A stretch of 64,000 bases of DNA from Nymphaea colorata (lineage: Eukaryota; Streptophyta; Magnoliopsida; Nymphaeales; Nymphaeaceae), in assembly GCF_008831285.2 (NCBI RefSeq), contig NC_045139.1:32275706-32339705 (forward strand), in the 5' to 3' direction. Of this stretch, positions 26,751 to 39,538 are shown piece by piece (positions within the stretch are counted from its first letter, which is position 1; every line of letters starts with the position of its first letter). The notes beneath the pieces are model-generated. The model did not search any database, was not told the origin of the DNA, and saw nothing but the letters and a program-made list of their open reading frames with translations. Position numbers and translations under genes: made by a program.

Positions 26751-26839
26751 TACTTAGGCATAGCAATAAGTTCATTACATGATAGGTGCAGAATGTATGG
26801 CTAGTAATAAAAAACTATATTTTTGTCCACAATCTTAGA

Positions 26840-26915
26840 GGGCGTTTGGTATCAAACAGCACTACGTTCAAAGAACGATGTGTTCTCACAATCATGTGAT
26901 GCTCACCAAATGCCC
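26840..26915. mobile_element. Very short MITE-like inverted repeat
   Basis: Ends are gggcgtttggtat and, reverse-complemented, gggcatttggtga, around a 76-base body. Such GGGCGTTTGGT ends are common in plant miniature transposons. Confidence 0.4.
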
Positions 26916-29900
26916 GACGAAAACCACAAGGAACAGGTGTGACTCGTCCTTGAAGAAGGCTTCTTTTCGTTCTAACAAGAAACCACCCACTCTTGGAACG
27001 CTTGGCTACTTACGTTAGTCACTAGCGAGTGCAAATAGATCCAGTGGCAGCAGATAGAAGGATGAATTATGTTCAGTAGTAAGGTTGAGTTTGAAACTCT
27101 TAGTCATATTCCAGTAGAACATAAGGCCAGGATTCAAAATTTAATTAGTGATCGGATCCAAATTCCTTTACCAAATCCAGACAAGAAAATCCAAAATCAA
27201 ATCCATATAAATCAAACACAACCTACCCATTTACATTCGAATCCGTTGATTTTCGAACAAGATGATCATAATAACCAAATTGGGTACAACAAAAAACGAT
27301 AGAACTCTCACACAAGATTCCATTTTTCAAATAAAGAAAGAACATCTGCAGCCGGGAAACAATAAATGCTCAATCTCGGCTAAGGTTAAGGAGCTCTAGT
27401 TTTGTGCAGGAATCATTTCATTCAATGAACCACTCTCACTGTAGTGGATCTGGAGCTTGTTGTCTGGAACTGAGTCACGAGAACTTTATGATCAGAAAAG
27501 AAGCATTCAATTTTGGTTGCAAGAAATCGTATACGGAACAGAAGCACAGTTGCATAGTTGGTCTGTCGCATAAATAATGAAACCTTATACGTTTTCGTGT
27601 CTGCGTGCTTTCTCATTTGCCTTTTACTTCTTTCTCGTTCAAGTTACAAGTGGTTGTGAGGAAGGTTGAGTACCTTAACAGTTGCCGCTTCATGATGGCT
27701 ATAAATGAAGAGCTAGAGATGTGCTGCTGGCCGTCCGAACAAACGACGAGAGAAGGAAGAAGTTAATAAATGTTGAATTAAATACCCGTGAACTCATTTA
27801 ATGGCGTCCTAATTAAACTCAGAGTTTTCAAAATTTCGACTGCTTCTGCTAGGGGCCTCCGCGCGCCTCTCAATGTTTGCAGTTTTTTTTTTATTATTAT
27901 AACTATTACCGGCCTTCCATGTTCTACCCTCTTACATGCATCTAGCTGCATGTGCCATCCGGCACACAACATAAAATTCTTATATGTATATATATAGGTA
28001 AAAACTACTTTAAATACAATATAAACATCTTAATATGTTAGTAAGGACTATTTTGATATAAAACATGCTTTGATTCAAGTTGCTTTAGTGAAAGATATTG
28101 ATTTTTTTATTATCATGCAATGGAGGGCGTTCATCTATTCTTATTATATAAATACCATTAAAGTCTAATCAACTTAGTATAATGTTTTGCATCAAACCAT
28201 GATTGATGATTATATCAATAAGGTTAGGTTGAAAAAAAAACATTTTAAAAATCAACCAACTTATATATATATATATATATATATAATCGAGAGAAAAATA
28301 AGAGAATCATTTTTTGTCATCAAATATCAATCCACGCATTTTTATCTTTGTTTTATTCTTTCAATCATAAGGAAAAAAACAAAGAAAAAATGATGATATG
28401 TCATTTTCATCATTTAATATCAATTAACACTTTTTTTTATCATTGTTTTATTCTTTCAATCATGAAAAAAATCAGTGGCTAAGGTTGTTTCTTATCAACT
28501 TACCTTCCAAGTAGGAAATATACGCCAATTTCTCTCTCTTTATATATATATATATGACGTTTTCCGGTGACTCACCGCCGTTGGCGACCGAAATAATGGA
28601 GAGTCAGCAATATAAATTAATGGCTGCTTCCGTCTCTGCATTGAAGTGCTTTGGCGGCCAGCGCATTGAAAATAGCACCAGAGCTCTAGGCGTTGATTGA
28701 GTTGCAGAACGAGACTGGAGGATCATCGGTAATGATTTGGCACACGTATATTTCAAAACTATCGTACTACGAATTAGCTCTTAAAGCGCGCTTAAATTAA
28801 TTCTGACCAATTGAAAATCCCTCATCATTTATTCAATACATTTCATTCAACAATTAAACTGTATGTTAGAGTACGAATAGATCTTAATCAACTTAACCAC
28901 ACTTTTAAGCTTGATTGCTTTTATTTATATACCGCTTGATACTGAGTTGATAGAAACAGTGCAGAAGCTCAGCTCAATGCTTCAGATGGCAGTAAAAACA
29001 TTTAATTTTGGTTTCAGGAAAAACTAAAACTGACTCAATTCGATTTTTTATGATAAGGGACAGAGCCAGAAATTTTTGTTTAAACGGATGCTAATGGTAT
29101 ATATTTTAAACTTAAAGAGGCACTCATACATAAATAAATCTAAGGTTTTACTGTGTAAATGAAGCAATTTCTTTGAACTGGTGTGGACAATTGCCCACTT
29201 ACACCTGTTAATTAAACCAGAACCTTTTTCCTCTAAAAGAGTCGTTGATGTTTTCTGAAATTTTGAAGACCCGTTTATTCTTGAAAGTAATGGCACTTAA
29301 ATTCAAATGTTCAATGAATCTATCATAATTTTAAAGGCAGATTCATGAAACATTCCAGTATACCTGAAATCTGATGCTGAACAATAGATGTTGATGCGGA
29401 AAGAAGAGTGTGATGTTTGGAATTTGTTGGATTTTCTTGTCGGGTCTGTCCTGGATATGATGAACAAGGCAGATGGACTTGATTCCTAACGTGGATCAGT
29501 GGGTGTGATTTGGATATGGATCTGTAACATTTCATTCCCAAGACAATGGCTTTTCACTTCTACTAGGCATCGAAGAACAACAATTCATTCAGGATTTAGA
29601 TCGAAACCGGTTCAAACAATGCACGTTTGATTGTGAACCATAATGCCAATTTCATCGGATTGATATTTGATTTCTAAATTGCTACTCAAGTAATTTTAAA
29701 AGTAACAAAGAGACCAGATGAGGTATTTCACCTGCGACGGTCAAAATGCCCCAATCACCCAATCGCATTTCAAACTAAAAATTAAAAGTAAAGTAATGTT
29801 TTCACATCAACTGATTGGAAAGGGTCCAAGCAATTCCCAAATTCTCAAACTCAAAGTACTTAATTAACGGCTCTCATAGCGCAAAAATGTATGATAAATT

Positions 29901-31335
29901 CTTTAGAAAACGACCTCTCATATATCTCGATTGTACGGAGACTTGTCACCCAAGGAATATTAACGGAATATGTGCAAACAAGGAAGGGGTTACCAAATTG
30001 AACCCATAGTTCAAGTCATAGGAATATGCACAAGACATGTCTCTAATATGACTTAATTTAACTTATTTCAACTATCAAACTAATGCCGTGCAAGAAATTG
30101 GATTGTTGGCAAATATGTTGAAGCGTTTGAACCAAGCATTTAATGAGTTATCATAATGCCGCTGCGAAACGGCGACACGTGGTATGACTTCATTGACGTG
30201 TCTCACACCATTCCATCAAGTTGATAGAATGATGACATATTGTGTTCCAAGGGCATAATGTTGTATTCATCATCGAACACCTTGATAGAGTTTTATAGAG
30301 ATTATTTGATCTCGGAGTGGGTTGGGTCGTTACAGTAGAAGAGAACATATGTTGAAAGTTTTGTGGTTATTGAAAGAGGGCCAACATCTCATGTGTTAAT
30401 TTGTGTGGTTGTAAACGATAGAGCTTCAGAGGGGCCGTAGATGTTAGAAGACTCTCTGTCTTTCCAAACCACTTAAATCCTTGCATTATTGTGTTCTTCT
30501 TTCCTTTTCTCTTCTCATCCTTGAGAGTGTGGGAGCACTTGCACTTAACAAAAGGTTGCTTGAAGAGACTGAATAACACATTTCTCTAGCTTGGGATATG
30601 ATTTTCACTGGATAACAAACCCTGCATGGGTTGATATGGCCTTTCACTTTGTATTTTAGGGTCTTCATGTCTATAGTTCATGTGGATCTGGTTCGGACTT
30701 GCATTTGCTTGATGGCACGATCCGACCCGAATGCGGCCGCCTGTTGCTTGAAGAGGTTTGAGTGCACCATCAGAACGTTAAACTTGATGTAGTTGGTAAC
30801 AAGTTTTACATGGTTTGTTGATGTGTGATTGCATCCGCAAAGAGGAAGTAGAAGAAGAGCACAGATAGCTGCTATCAACCAGAAGAGATAGATAGAACTT
30901 TGGAGAAACTCTCAACTCCAGAAGGATTTGATTCTTAGAAAGCAGTGCATAAGATAAGGCCATGGTTCTTTTCCTTTTCCAAAATGAAACTGAAATCCAC
31001 TTGTTCTTGAAGAATAATATGACAAACCAAGTCTTCAAGGCCAAAAAGGATAACTCAACAAAATACATGTATTTTCCAAGACTCAAAATAAAATTCACAG
31101 TACCAAACAACCCTATGTTACCTTTCACTTTCCTAAAAAGACACCTATGATGTTTGAGATTTGCTCAAAATTATGTCTTCAAAATCACAACTCTGATTCA
31201 ATCCTAACCTACAGCACCTGCCATTAAGTTAAGGCAATTCAGGCACACCGAAAACATGAAGTGTGGGTTATGAGCTTGCAATTAGAAAGATATCCTTGTT
31301 TGTTGAAGGGAATTTTTTTTTATCTTAATAAAAAA
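26916..31335. other. Gene-poor AT-rich spacer with repeat fragments
   Basis: No gene is supported over 4.4 kb. Noted pieces: an aatccaaa/aaatcc-rich stretch at 27,110-27,250; TA runs at 28,261-28,284 and 28,540-28,555; a MITE-like fragment starting gagccagaaatttttg at 29,062 and running to about 29,200, related to 48,118-48,290; and an LTR-like composition at 30,380-30,750. A 34-codon frame at 28,595 follows a GC-richer patch (28,560-28,740) but matches nothing I know. Confidence 0.35.
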
Positions 31336-31525
31336 TGTATCACACCACTTGAGAAGTTTAGTCTCAAAAATTATGGAAGATCTTTAAGGGCTTATAAAGA
31401 AGGTTGTTAAAATCATCAGTTGTTTTGGTTCTTATCCTTTCTCAGACTGGAACCGAAACTGCTAAGGAGCATGTTGAGATATGCCAAACTAGGGGCCGGA
31501 AGTTGGTGTATGTCGCGACATTACA
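31336..31525 (+). mobile_element. Solo LTR of the TRIM-like family, plus orientation
   Basis: The segment begins TGTATCACACC, includes tctttaagggcttataaagaaggttgttaaaatc in two adjoining blocks, and ends gcgacattaca. The size and the TG...CA ends match the family consensus. A-rich 5-mers (taaaa/gaaaa) flank both sides and could be an eroded target duplication. Confidence 0.55.
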
Positions 31526-34009
31526 GAAAAGTAGAAGTCCTTCTGGATTGTTATAATTGAACTTTCTTTTCTATCATGTGACAGCTGTTTACAACTTCAT
31601 TTTTCCCATGGCTGAATCATTTTGTTGAGATAACTATAATCTTTTGCGATCAAGTTAGCTGCAATGGCTCTTTCAAAATGCACTTTCATTTGAGATACTA
31701 TTAAAAAAAAGATCTGAGATACACTGTCAAATCACATCTAATCCATTGTACTATTAATCCAATCTGTACTCTTGCTATCAATTTCACATGAACTGTCACT
31801 GACTTAAGATGAGTCCATGAATCTCAATTACCAGACTACCCTCAAGCCATCCACATCTTCATTAATTTTCCTTGGACTATTCAATTGCATCATTGTCATC
31901 AGTACTTCACAGTTTACTTATGGTTAAATTGGTCTAAAAATACTTAAAAACTGCTTAGATAGATAAATTCTTTCAATTGTATTGCAAAATAAAGTTTTGT
32001 TTTTCAATTACATACATTATTAGGGTTTGAACTAAGGAGGTTTTTATATTTAGCCCACATCAAGTGGAGATATGGTAGCAGGAAAAACTTTGGATCAAGT
32101 TTTATTGTCTGATCTTTCTTATATGGAAATGTCAATGGATTGATTTCAGACTGGATATCCAACCTAACTGCTTCTGAAAAATCAGGTATAGAAAATATCT
32201 AACATTTGATTAAACAGTCAAGCAAATTCAAATTTGAGAAATGACATCTGATTGGAGTCATACTCAATTTTAAATAGATACCCAATCGGTTTTGGGTTGG
32301 GATTCAGCTTTTAATAAATAGACTTACATCGATACATTCTAAGGTCAATTATTAACATGTAATAGTGGTTCAGATTCAGCTATTTATTTAATTCTTAGAT
32401 TTGGATGTGAATTAAAAAGCTGGATCCATATCATGAATTTAAAAATGGGATATAGATATAGTATGTCTTTTCATCATTCGTATTCAAATCCGAATATGTG
32501 AAAATCCATCCATAGGACATGGCACAAGCTAACATGTGGTATTATCTTCATCAGAAAGCCAACATTAGGGTTAAACTTCATGTAATCAATAAACATTACT
32601 TAGATCCCTTCTAAAAGGTAAATGGTTCGTTTTTTTTTTCTCATAGGTACTTTATAGCACAAAGTCATGTAACTCAAGCTTATGTTGTTATTAATGCAAA
32701 ATATTTGGGTGTGTTTCTAAAAATTGCTCCATCAAGACTTTGAAGAGGCTGTTTAGGAATAGTAATAGTATTTGATTCTTCCATGCAATTGATCCAAAAA
32801 GTGGGCCAGATTCATTGAAAGTGTCAAATAAACCTACCCAATTTTTGGATCAAACGCAAACGATAGTAACATAATGTTATTGTTCCCAAACAGCCCCGAA
32901 GATACGAAATTGAGGAGTACTATTTGTTGCTAACTTTGACATCAGATTCACGGATATTCAATAAGAAGAATCGCTTTGATTGATTTTTTAGGTACATGAA
33001 GAAGTGACCTTGTGTTTGTATTAGAATTTGGATCAACTTAGGTCGAGTGACTTTCTTCCCACGCATCATGGTGTTTCCTCGTTGTTTCCTTCACCATGAT
33101 AACAAATTGACGACCACCGGCCCCCGGCATTAAATTATAAAAAGAATTTGGTTCAACTTAGCTCGAGTGACTTTCTTGACCTAGATGATGTGTTGTCAAT
33201 ATCTGCCAGAACCGGCCTATTCCATGCGATACAGACTTTAATTTGCCTCTTTTTTATTCTTATTTTTGGGTTTTTCATTAAATTGGTTTTGGAAATGTAT
33301 TGTCTATTATTTTAATTATAAAAAAATTTAGCTAATCTCACATGGGCGGGTTGACAGCCTTCAGAAAGTCTCCCTATTCTCCTACCTTCGGTGTCCTGAG
33401 TTGTGTCGGGTCTAATTGGGTTTTGAGTTCAAGAAAATTTCATCCATGAAAATAGAAGCAAGGATGCCACCTTAAACCATCTATACTATGTCTCTTGAGG
33501 CAAAATTTAGCGATCATCCTCATTTCCCGCAGCCATATTTTCTTATGGACAATTCTGATACTGATCTTCATCAAACCATTGCCTAGAACAGCGTTAAAAA
33601 CAGTGAAAACTTTCTCAGATTGCAATAATCATTCGGTCAGTCTTACCATTGGGTGAATCACTTGCTTAAGTTTCTTCTTTATTAGGTTGCAAGTAATAAA
33701 AACTTTACCTGAGAAACAAACAAATGTAATTATCTGCGACTTTGTAGACGCTGCCATCTATGACCAAGCTACATTTTTACGTTGGTGGCATGTCTATTAG
33801 TAATTGACAAGATTGAATAAGGATAAGAAATTAACTTACACAAGATAATATCTGACAAGAAGGATTGCAACGACCTTTTCTGCATCTTAGGTTAAGACAA
33901 GTTTACTTGAAGCTTTTATTACACAGTCTTCTCATATACCCTTTATTTAGAAAAGGAACAAAACGGTCTCATTTTTTTTTTTATATTATTGCCCAAAGCT
34001 AGGTCTGAG
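31526..34009. other. Spacer with MITE-like elements
   Basis: No gene is supported. About 32,175-32,520 is an aaattcaaatttg/gaatccgaat-type repeat related to 20,861-21,222. A separate short inverted-repeat element follows at 32,747-32,895. A repeated 30-base block (aatttggttcaacttagctcgagtgactttctt) occurs at about 33,028-33,057 and 33,147-33,176. Confidence 0.4.
32747..32895. mobile_element. MITE with GGCTGTTTGGGAA-type inverted ends
   Basis: Left end ggctgtttaggaatagtaat. The right end, reverse-complemented, is ggctgtttgggaacaataac. The 149-base body has no frame. Ends and size fit a miniature DNA transposon. Confidence 0.55.
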
Positions 34010-34395
34010 TAGGCTGTACAGTAAGTCGATCTAACTCAAGCTCGACTCAAACTCTTTTGGTCAAGCTTTGCTCGAACTCAACGCAAACTCAACTTGTTTG
34101 TAAATGAGTCAAGTTCAAGCTTAACTGAAAACTCGAACTTATAAACAAGTCGAGTTCAGGTTCCATGAACTCTACTTGATTAAACTTGAGTAGACTGGCT
34201 CTGTAATTTTCAAAATCAAAACAAAGGAAAAAGATCAAGTCAAATGGAAAGTTGGCGAACAAATTTAAACGAGTTCAGCTCGACTAGAGACCTAATCTAT
34301 CGGGTCGAGCTCGAGCTGACCTTGTACATTTCGACTTGAGCTCAAGTTGTGCAACATATGAGCCGAGCCGAGTATATTATTGCTCGTCTATCGGG
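34010..34395. mobile_element. MITE-like element of the CTCGAGCTC/ACTCGA family
   Basis: The body is built from words such as aactcgac, gagtcaag and gagctcgagc. The same composition appears in copies at 46,336-46,676 and 55,518-55,902. The left end aggctgtaca resembles the agggctgc end of the 46 kb copy; the right end is eroded. Confidence 0.45.
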
Positions 34396-34589
34396 TCAAG
34401 CAAGAAGGACCTTAGATCTGAGGATACATAAAAAGGTGTGACTTAGGTGATGTCTTCCTCATGTTAAAAACCATTAATTTAAGATTGGATAGAGGATGAT
34501 CTGATCCTAAATACACGGATCTGAATTCCTATGATTTCAGGTTACCGCGGATCTCAAATCCTCCATGAAACGAACACAAATTAATTGAA

Positions 34590-35225
34590 TCGAGTCGATC
34601 TGAACGAGCTCGTAGCCGACTCAGGTTGTGTCCCGTCAAGTCCAACTCAGAGAGATGTTCCATGCAAAAAAGTCTAAGCTTTCTCCGCGAGTCTTACTCG
34701 GAACAGTGCTCGCCATGGAAAAGTGCAGGCTTTTCCCACAGAATCCAAATTGATCCAGAAAGAGAAAAAAAGTGCTCATTCCCCGCTACCCTTCAACTTT
34801 CCGCAACTGGAATCCGTTTACCAGGGAAAACCAAGTCAGAGAAAGCGATCGGTAGACTTTGTTTCCAACAAGCGGATGCTGCACACCGTGTGTTCTCATG
34901 GCTTCCTCTTATCCTTTTTCTTTCTGTTTCCTTTTTTTCCTCTCTTGGGGGATCCATGGAATGGCGTGCCTCTGAAGAGAAGCGTGTCTGCGACGGATTG
35001 CCTTATGTAGCGGCCAGGTGGTGACAGATGGGCACGTCTTCGCGTTGCTTGCTGGTTGATGTTCAGTACACTACGGATCGATTCTGTGGCCAATATCTTA
35101 GTTTCTCATCATCTCCATGCTTAACCTTCCTGTGGTCTACTCTTGCGGCTTTTACTTTGCTTCAATTAGTAAGATTCTTTGTGAGCAGAATTCAGAAAAG
35201 CAACATCTGTTCGACGAGTAATTGA
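34590..35225. other. Second GC-richer block without a recognised product
   Basis: Balanced base composition sets this block apart from its AT-rich flanks. Open frames at 34626-35024 and 34723-35010 overlap in different frames and show no domain. One includes a hydrophobic Phe/Leu-rich stretch encoded by a T-rich tract. A promoter/leader remnant or non-coding transcript is possible. I cannot assign a function. Confidence 0.25.
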
Positions 35226-35266
35226 GCTAAAGCTTCAAACCTATGTAACACTTATACAACCATATT

Positions 35267-35690
35267 AGGGATGTCGACGAATAGGATTCAAATCGGATGT
35301 ACCATCTACCTCATTAAAATTTTATGAGATGTTCACATATTTCGAATCCAATTGGCGTTCAAATAAAGTCTTTTATCGTGTATATCTGAATCTGATCTTT
35401 AAATTTAAAATCCGAATCCAATTTGAACCCGACTTTTATTTTCACATCCTTGTCTAAATCTGACTTTTATATATGCAACTCAATCTAGACCATATTATGA
35501 TATTAACCGGTTTTCAGAATATATGGATATTGGATTGGATATTTGTTTGAAACTAAATCTGAATTCCAATATGAATAGGATTGTATATTTACTTAAAACC
35601 AAATTCAAATCTAAGTAGATGTCATTTCTTACATCCAAGTCTGAACCAATTTGGTAATGGGATGCTAAATTTTTGTCCACATCCAACTCT
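35267..35690. mobile_element. MITE-like element, GGATGT-ended family
   Basis: The left end is agggatgtcgacga. The right end, reverse-complemented, begins ggatgtggacaaaa. The body is gaatccaa/aaatccgaat-rich, like 20,861-21,222. Confidence 0.4.
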
Positions 35691-35957
35691 TTCGAAACAG
35701 TGTGGACCGGCCTCTGATTTGAATCAACTGATCGATTGACGTCTCTATTGTCACCTCTCGCAAGACACTGTTCCATGATGCTTATCTGACATTTGATATA
35801 GATGTGTTTGCCTATCGGAAAGAGGTTGTAGAAATGAGATTGAATAGTCAAGTGTAAACCACACGACCGGCTAAGGGGGGCACCTAAGATTCAAAGGATA
35901 CCAGTTGCCCCGAATTGATGTCTGATCGCAAAGATGAACAAGCACGCCAAGATATGT

Positions 35958-36695
35958 TTGTTAGTTTTGTATTAAAAATTATAAGAAATCTTTAAGGGCT
36001 TATAAAATGGTGGTTAAAACAGACTTTTTTTTTTGTTGGAACCAAAACAGATAAGAGCAGGGGCAGAACCAGGGGAAGGCGGCCCCTGCTCTTAGCTGTT
36101 TTGGTTCCAGCCCAAAAAAGATTATGAACTAGAGAAACCAACCGTTCTAACAACCATTTTATAAGCCCTTAAAGATTTCCTATAATTTTTAATACAAAAC
36201 TAAACTTTTTTTTAAGAAAAAAGTTACATGTAGATTTTAGAAAATTTCACTTGTTCTGTATAAAATTTTTGAAAAATGATATTTCAACCTTAGTCAAAAT
36301 TTAAAAACTTTAATTCGGCCCCCCTCATGAAAAATGTATGGTTCGGCTCCTGGCTAAGAGGCGGCGGGCTAGACTCCGACGGACTAAGGGCCCAAACATG
36401 AGAGTTAGTCGGGTCATTACAATGATATTAGAGTCAAGTTCAACACTCAGATCCGAGTTCCCACATGCACAGATGCATGTGCTTTAAACATGATAGATTT
36501 TAACATCTCAAAAATTTAATCCGGTATTGAAGATTATGAGAGATGATCTTCAAGGACTTATAAGAGTGATTGTTAAAATGGTTTGTTGTTTTGATTCTTA
36601 ACCTTTTCAAACTAAAACAAAAAACACTAAGGGGCAAATTGAAATCCGTCGAACCAAAGGCCCGAGATTGAAAGTGGATCGGGTTGTTACACAAT
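35958..36695 (+). mobile_element. TRIM-like retroelement with short internal region, interrupted by a nested element
   Basis: The right LTR is about 36,497-36,693, ending gggttgttaca. The left LTR is split: its first part is about 35,958-36,055 and its last part about 36,356-36,420 (ending gggtcattaca). Right after the left LTR, tgatattagagtc at 36,423-36,435 matches the usual initiator-Met-tRNA primer site TGGTATCAGAGC with few changes. The internal region is only about 75 bases and non-coding, as in terminal-repeat retrotransposons in miniature. A hAT-like MITE splits the left LTR, flanked by ataagagc and ctaagagg, which could be an 8-base target duplication with two changes. The MITE itself contains an inverted copy of the LTR front. 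Confidence 0.6.
35964..36200. repeat. Long inverted repeat (LTR front plus MITE end)
   Basis: The left arm is about 35,964-36,064 and the right arm about 36,082-36,200. They share gttttgtattaaaaattata, aatctttaagggcttataaa and ggaaccaaaacag.taagag in opposite orientation. The spacer is under 20 bases. The arms include both LTR and MITE sequence, so the inversion followed the MITE insertion. Confidence 0.6.
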
Positions 36696-37285
36696 AAAAA
36701 AGAAGCCCATCAAATAATTTATGAATGAAAGCCAGGTCAGTGCAGCCTAAATCTGTCTTTTGTGGCACTATCTTATCATAGTTTTAGCTAACGTTTTTTA
36801 AAAATCTGCTTGAACCATTGATCAATTTCGATCAAATTGGTGGTAAATCTATTTGATTCATTACCTCATTCCAGTCTTACATGTCAAACTACTTATCTAT
36901 TTCTTTCTAGCTGAGGGAGAGGTTATTCACCAACCTTGATGAAGCCCTAAGTCCCCCTCATTTCACATACATCCTTTAGCTGGACGGAGCTCATCCCACC
37001 CTTAATGGCTCAGGAAAATAACATCCACAAGAATTGAAATGGTCTACACGCAGAGTCCAGACTATGCTAGTCTCTTGAGACTCTTATCTATTTCTTTCAT
37101 TCTTTTGACTGTACATAATGAAATTTTTTGTTGGTTCATAATCAACCAACCGAAGTTGCTAAATCGGCCAGTTCACTTGGTCGGCAGCCTGACTAATTCA
37201 ATTCAATTTCCGACTTTCACAACTCCAAATTCAAGAGAATCGGATCATTAAGAATAGTGGTGTTAGGAATATCAAATGCTCGACG
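36696..37285. other. Spacer before the 37.3 kb open frame
   Basis: Nothing recognisable. A short frame at 37039-37251 has no known motif. Composition is ordinary AT-rich. Confidence 0.35.
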
Positions 37286-37474
37286 TTGTTCAACTTAAAA
37301 AGTTGGCAAGCGGGCACTCCTTTTCTTTTGCCTTTTTTCTCTGCTCACCTCTTAACAACAGCACATAGAAAAAAGGAAAGGTGCGGACGTCCACATTGTC
37401 AAAGCTACACTTGGGTGGCAGCAGCTGCTTCCACCACCTCACCTTCACTGTGCTACCATCGCCGCCATGAAAAG

Positions 37475-37807
37475 ATGGCCCTTCTAGTTATGGGGACGGC
37501 AGCCATTGCTCAGACCTCACTCGAACTTCTCTCTTTCTTAGTAAATGCGTGTTATGTGAAGATGGTGAGGCCTCTCCACCTCCCCATCTATGCCCATAGT
37601 CTGCATCACTCCTTCAAGGGAATCAAAGGGATGTTTTCTTTTCACCGCCCATATCTTGATGGAAATGGCAATGGAGGAAAACAATTGGCCACTACAGATT
37701 TTGATCGGAGTGGCGCACTCTGGAAGAGTTACGTGCACGCCGTGCACACTACGGAGCTTTGCGTTGGGTTTCTGACCCACTTTTATGAGTACGTGGCACG
37801 TACATGA
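37475..37807 (+). CDS. Possible small protein of unknown function (110 aa)
   Basis: An ATG in a favourable context (gccatgaaaagATGGC) opens a 110-residue frame that starts MALLVMGTAAIAQTSLEL, a hydrophobic or signal-like N-terminus. It later contains HSLHHSFKGIKGMF and DFDRSGALWKSYVHAVHTTE. The frame is also open upstream to 37,286. Base composition is richer in GC than the flanks and a (TA)n run begins directly after the stop. I recognise no family. It could be a young gene, a captured fragment or chance. Confidence 0.3.
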   Translation: MALLVMGTAAIAQTSLELLSFLVNACYVKMVRPLHLPIYAHSLHHSFKGIKGMFSFHRPYLDGNGNGGKQLATTDFDRSGALWKSYVHAVHTTELCVGFLTHFYEYVART

Positions 37808-37820
37808 ACCTATGCACAAT

Positions 37821-37848
37821 GAATATATATATATATATATATATATAT
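37821..37848. repeat. (TA)n microsatellite
   Basis: This uninterrupted TA run is the first of the dense cluster extending to 44.3 kb. Confidence 0.9.
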
Positions 37849-38217
37849 AGATAGTTCAAATATTTCGAATGTGCAGCAACTAAAAATTAAAAACCCATTG
37901 CTAAAAATAGTAGGAACATTAACAATGGTTTGTGGTGCAGCAGCAGTTCATCACACCCTTAACTAGCAATGCTTTGTGGTCCTTTTAGTGATAGATTTTT
38001 AAAAATTTAGACATCAAGCAAGCATTCGGCATATTTGAATCCTGTATATGTCTATCTCTATGTGAATAGAAAATAGCAAGTCCAACTCAAACGAAATTTG
38101 ACTTTCAAGTCCATTTCTTTCCCTAGAATTGACCAATTTTGAGAAAAAATGTTAGTTAAAAAAAAAGAAAAAAAGAATAGAGAAAACTTATAAGTACAAT
38201 TGTGATGAAAAAAGTTG

Positions 38218-38219
<2 letters not shown>

Positions 38220-38308
<89 letters not shown>
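38220..38308. repeat. Long (TA)n array, about 89 bases
   Basis: A perfect TA dinucleotide array, the longest in the window. The encoded IYIYIY frame on the minus strand is an artefact. Confidence 0.95.
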
Positions 38309-38314
<6 letters not shown>

Positions 38315-38631
38315 TGGCAACGACAGATGTTGTCAAACAGCTAAATATTTAAAAATGGTAGGTAAATGTACCATAAAGTATTATAGATTATTGCTAGTAC
38401 TACAATTACATAGTACTTTTAGGCTATTTTTAAATATTTTGTCATATGACAACATTCAGCTGATTTCAATTCTCTTATATATATATATATATATAAGGAG
38501 TTAAGGCAATAATGATTATGTGATGAAGGAGAAAGAAAACTAGTTGGCTCGTTAAATTAATTGTTCTATGTATGACATAGTGAGAATGACGGCATATAGG
38601 CAAGGTATGAGGAGGCAATGAGAAGTGCATG

Positions 38632-39502
38632 TGGTTTTGCAATGCCGTCCATGGCTGGGAGCTCTACTAATCTTACATTAGTTACTGAGAGAGCTGGTAA
38701 CGCAACTTCTACCCTAAAATGTGCTACCCTAAATTGGTAGTCATTACCAACAGAATGCTTCCATCATGTCCTGCTGCTTTCCAGCAAGAGAACAGAAATA
38801 GCCATCAAGCATCTTTTCTCTCTCCTTTACAGTTGCTCGAAATCCAAATTGAGTTTCTTCAATAACTTGTGAGCTTTCTTATACTTGGATGTGAAACCAG
38901 TGGCCTAGCGTCACCGAGTCTGCTGTGGGCATCACATGTAACTGGACATGGGTCCAGCTTTATCGCAATGAAACTTTTGTTGGGTGTCACTGCTTATACC
39001 AGCCCACATGTAGTTCCGCTACTGTGTTCAATTACTATATCTACATATCTATTTTTGTAAGTAAATGAATGGGTAGTATGAACACATGACTTGACTAAGT
39101 CGGAGGACCTACCATCTTAGCCTTATGTCTCTGGCGCCACAAGCAAACAAACACAGGAAAGAGTACATATATATATACATATATTTATATATATATATAT
39201 ATAGTTAATAAAGAGGGGTGAGGTTGGTTGGCGGGTTTGACAGTACATATCCTTATAACCTTAACTTCACGTGGACTTCAAAAAGGCAAAAAACTACTAC
39301 TATATTATTTAAGAACCTATGAAGGAGATCGAATTTTATAAGCAATTTGTGGATAACAATTGAACGACCTCACCCATTGACGTTGACCCACTTTTGAGAT
39401 TTAACAATGGCTGCCGATCAACGGCCACCAAAGAAGAAACGTAGCAAAATTAAAAGACGCGGCCAATTTGCCCCTATGGACTCAAATTTCCTTGCAAGGC
39501 CT

Positions 39503-39538
<36 letters not shown>

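Noticed and set aside
34626-35024. 132-codon frame starting MCPVKSNSERCS
   Set aside because: No recognisable domain, an overlapping second frame is equally open, and part is a translation of a T-rich tract. Kept only as an unexplained block.
38058-38336. Open frames rich in IYIYIY or RERERE (also at 7.6, 41.2, 42.0, 44.0, 53.4 and 57.1 kb)
   Set aside because: They are translations of (TA)n, (GA)n or (CT)n microsatellites and have no start context or conserved flanks.
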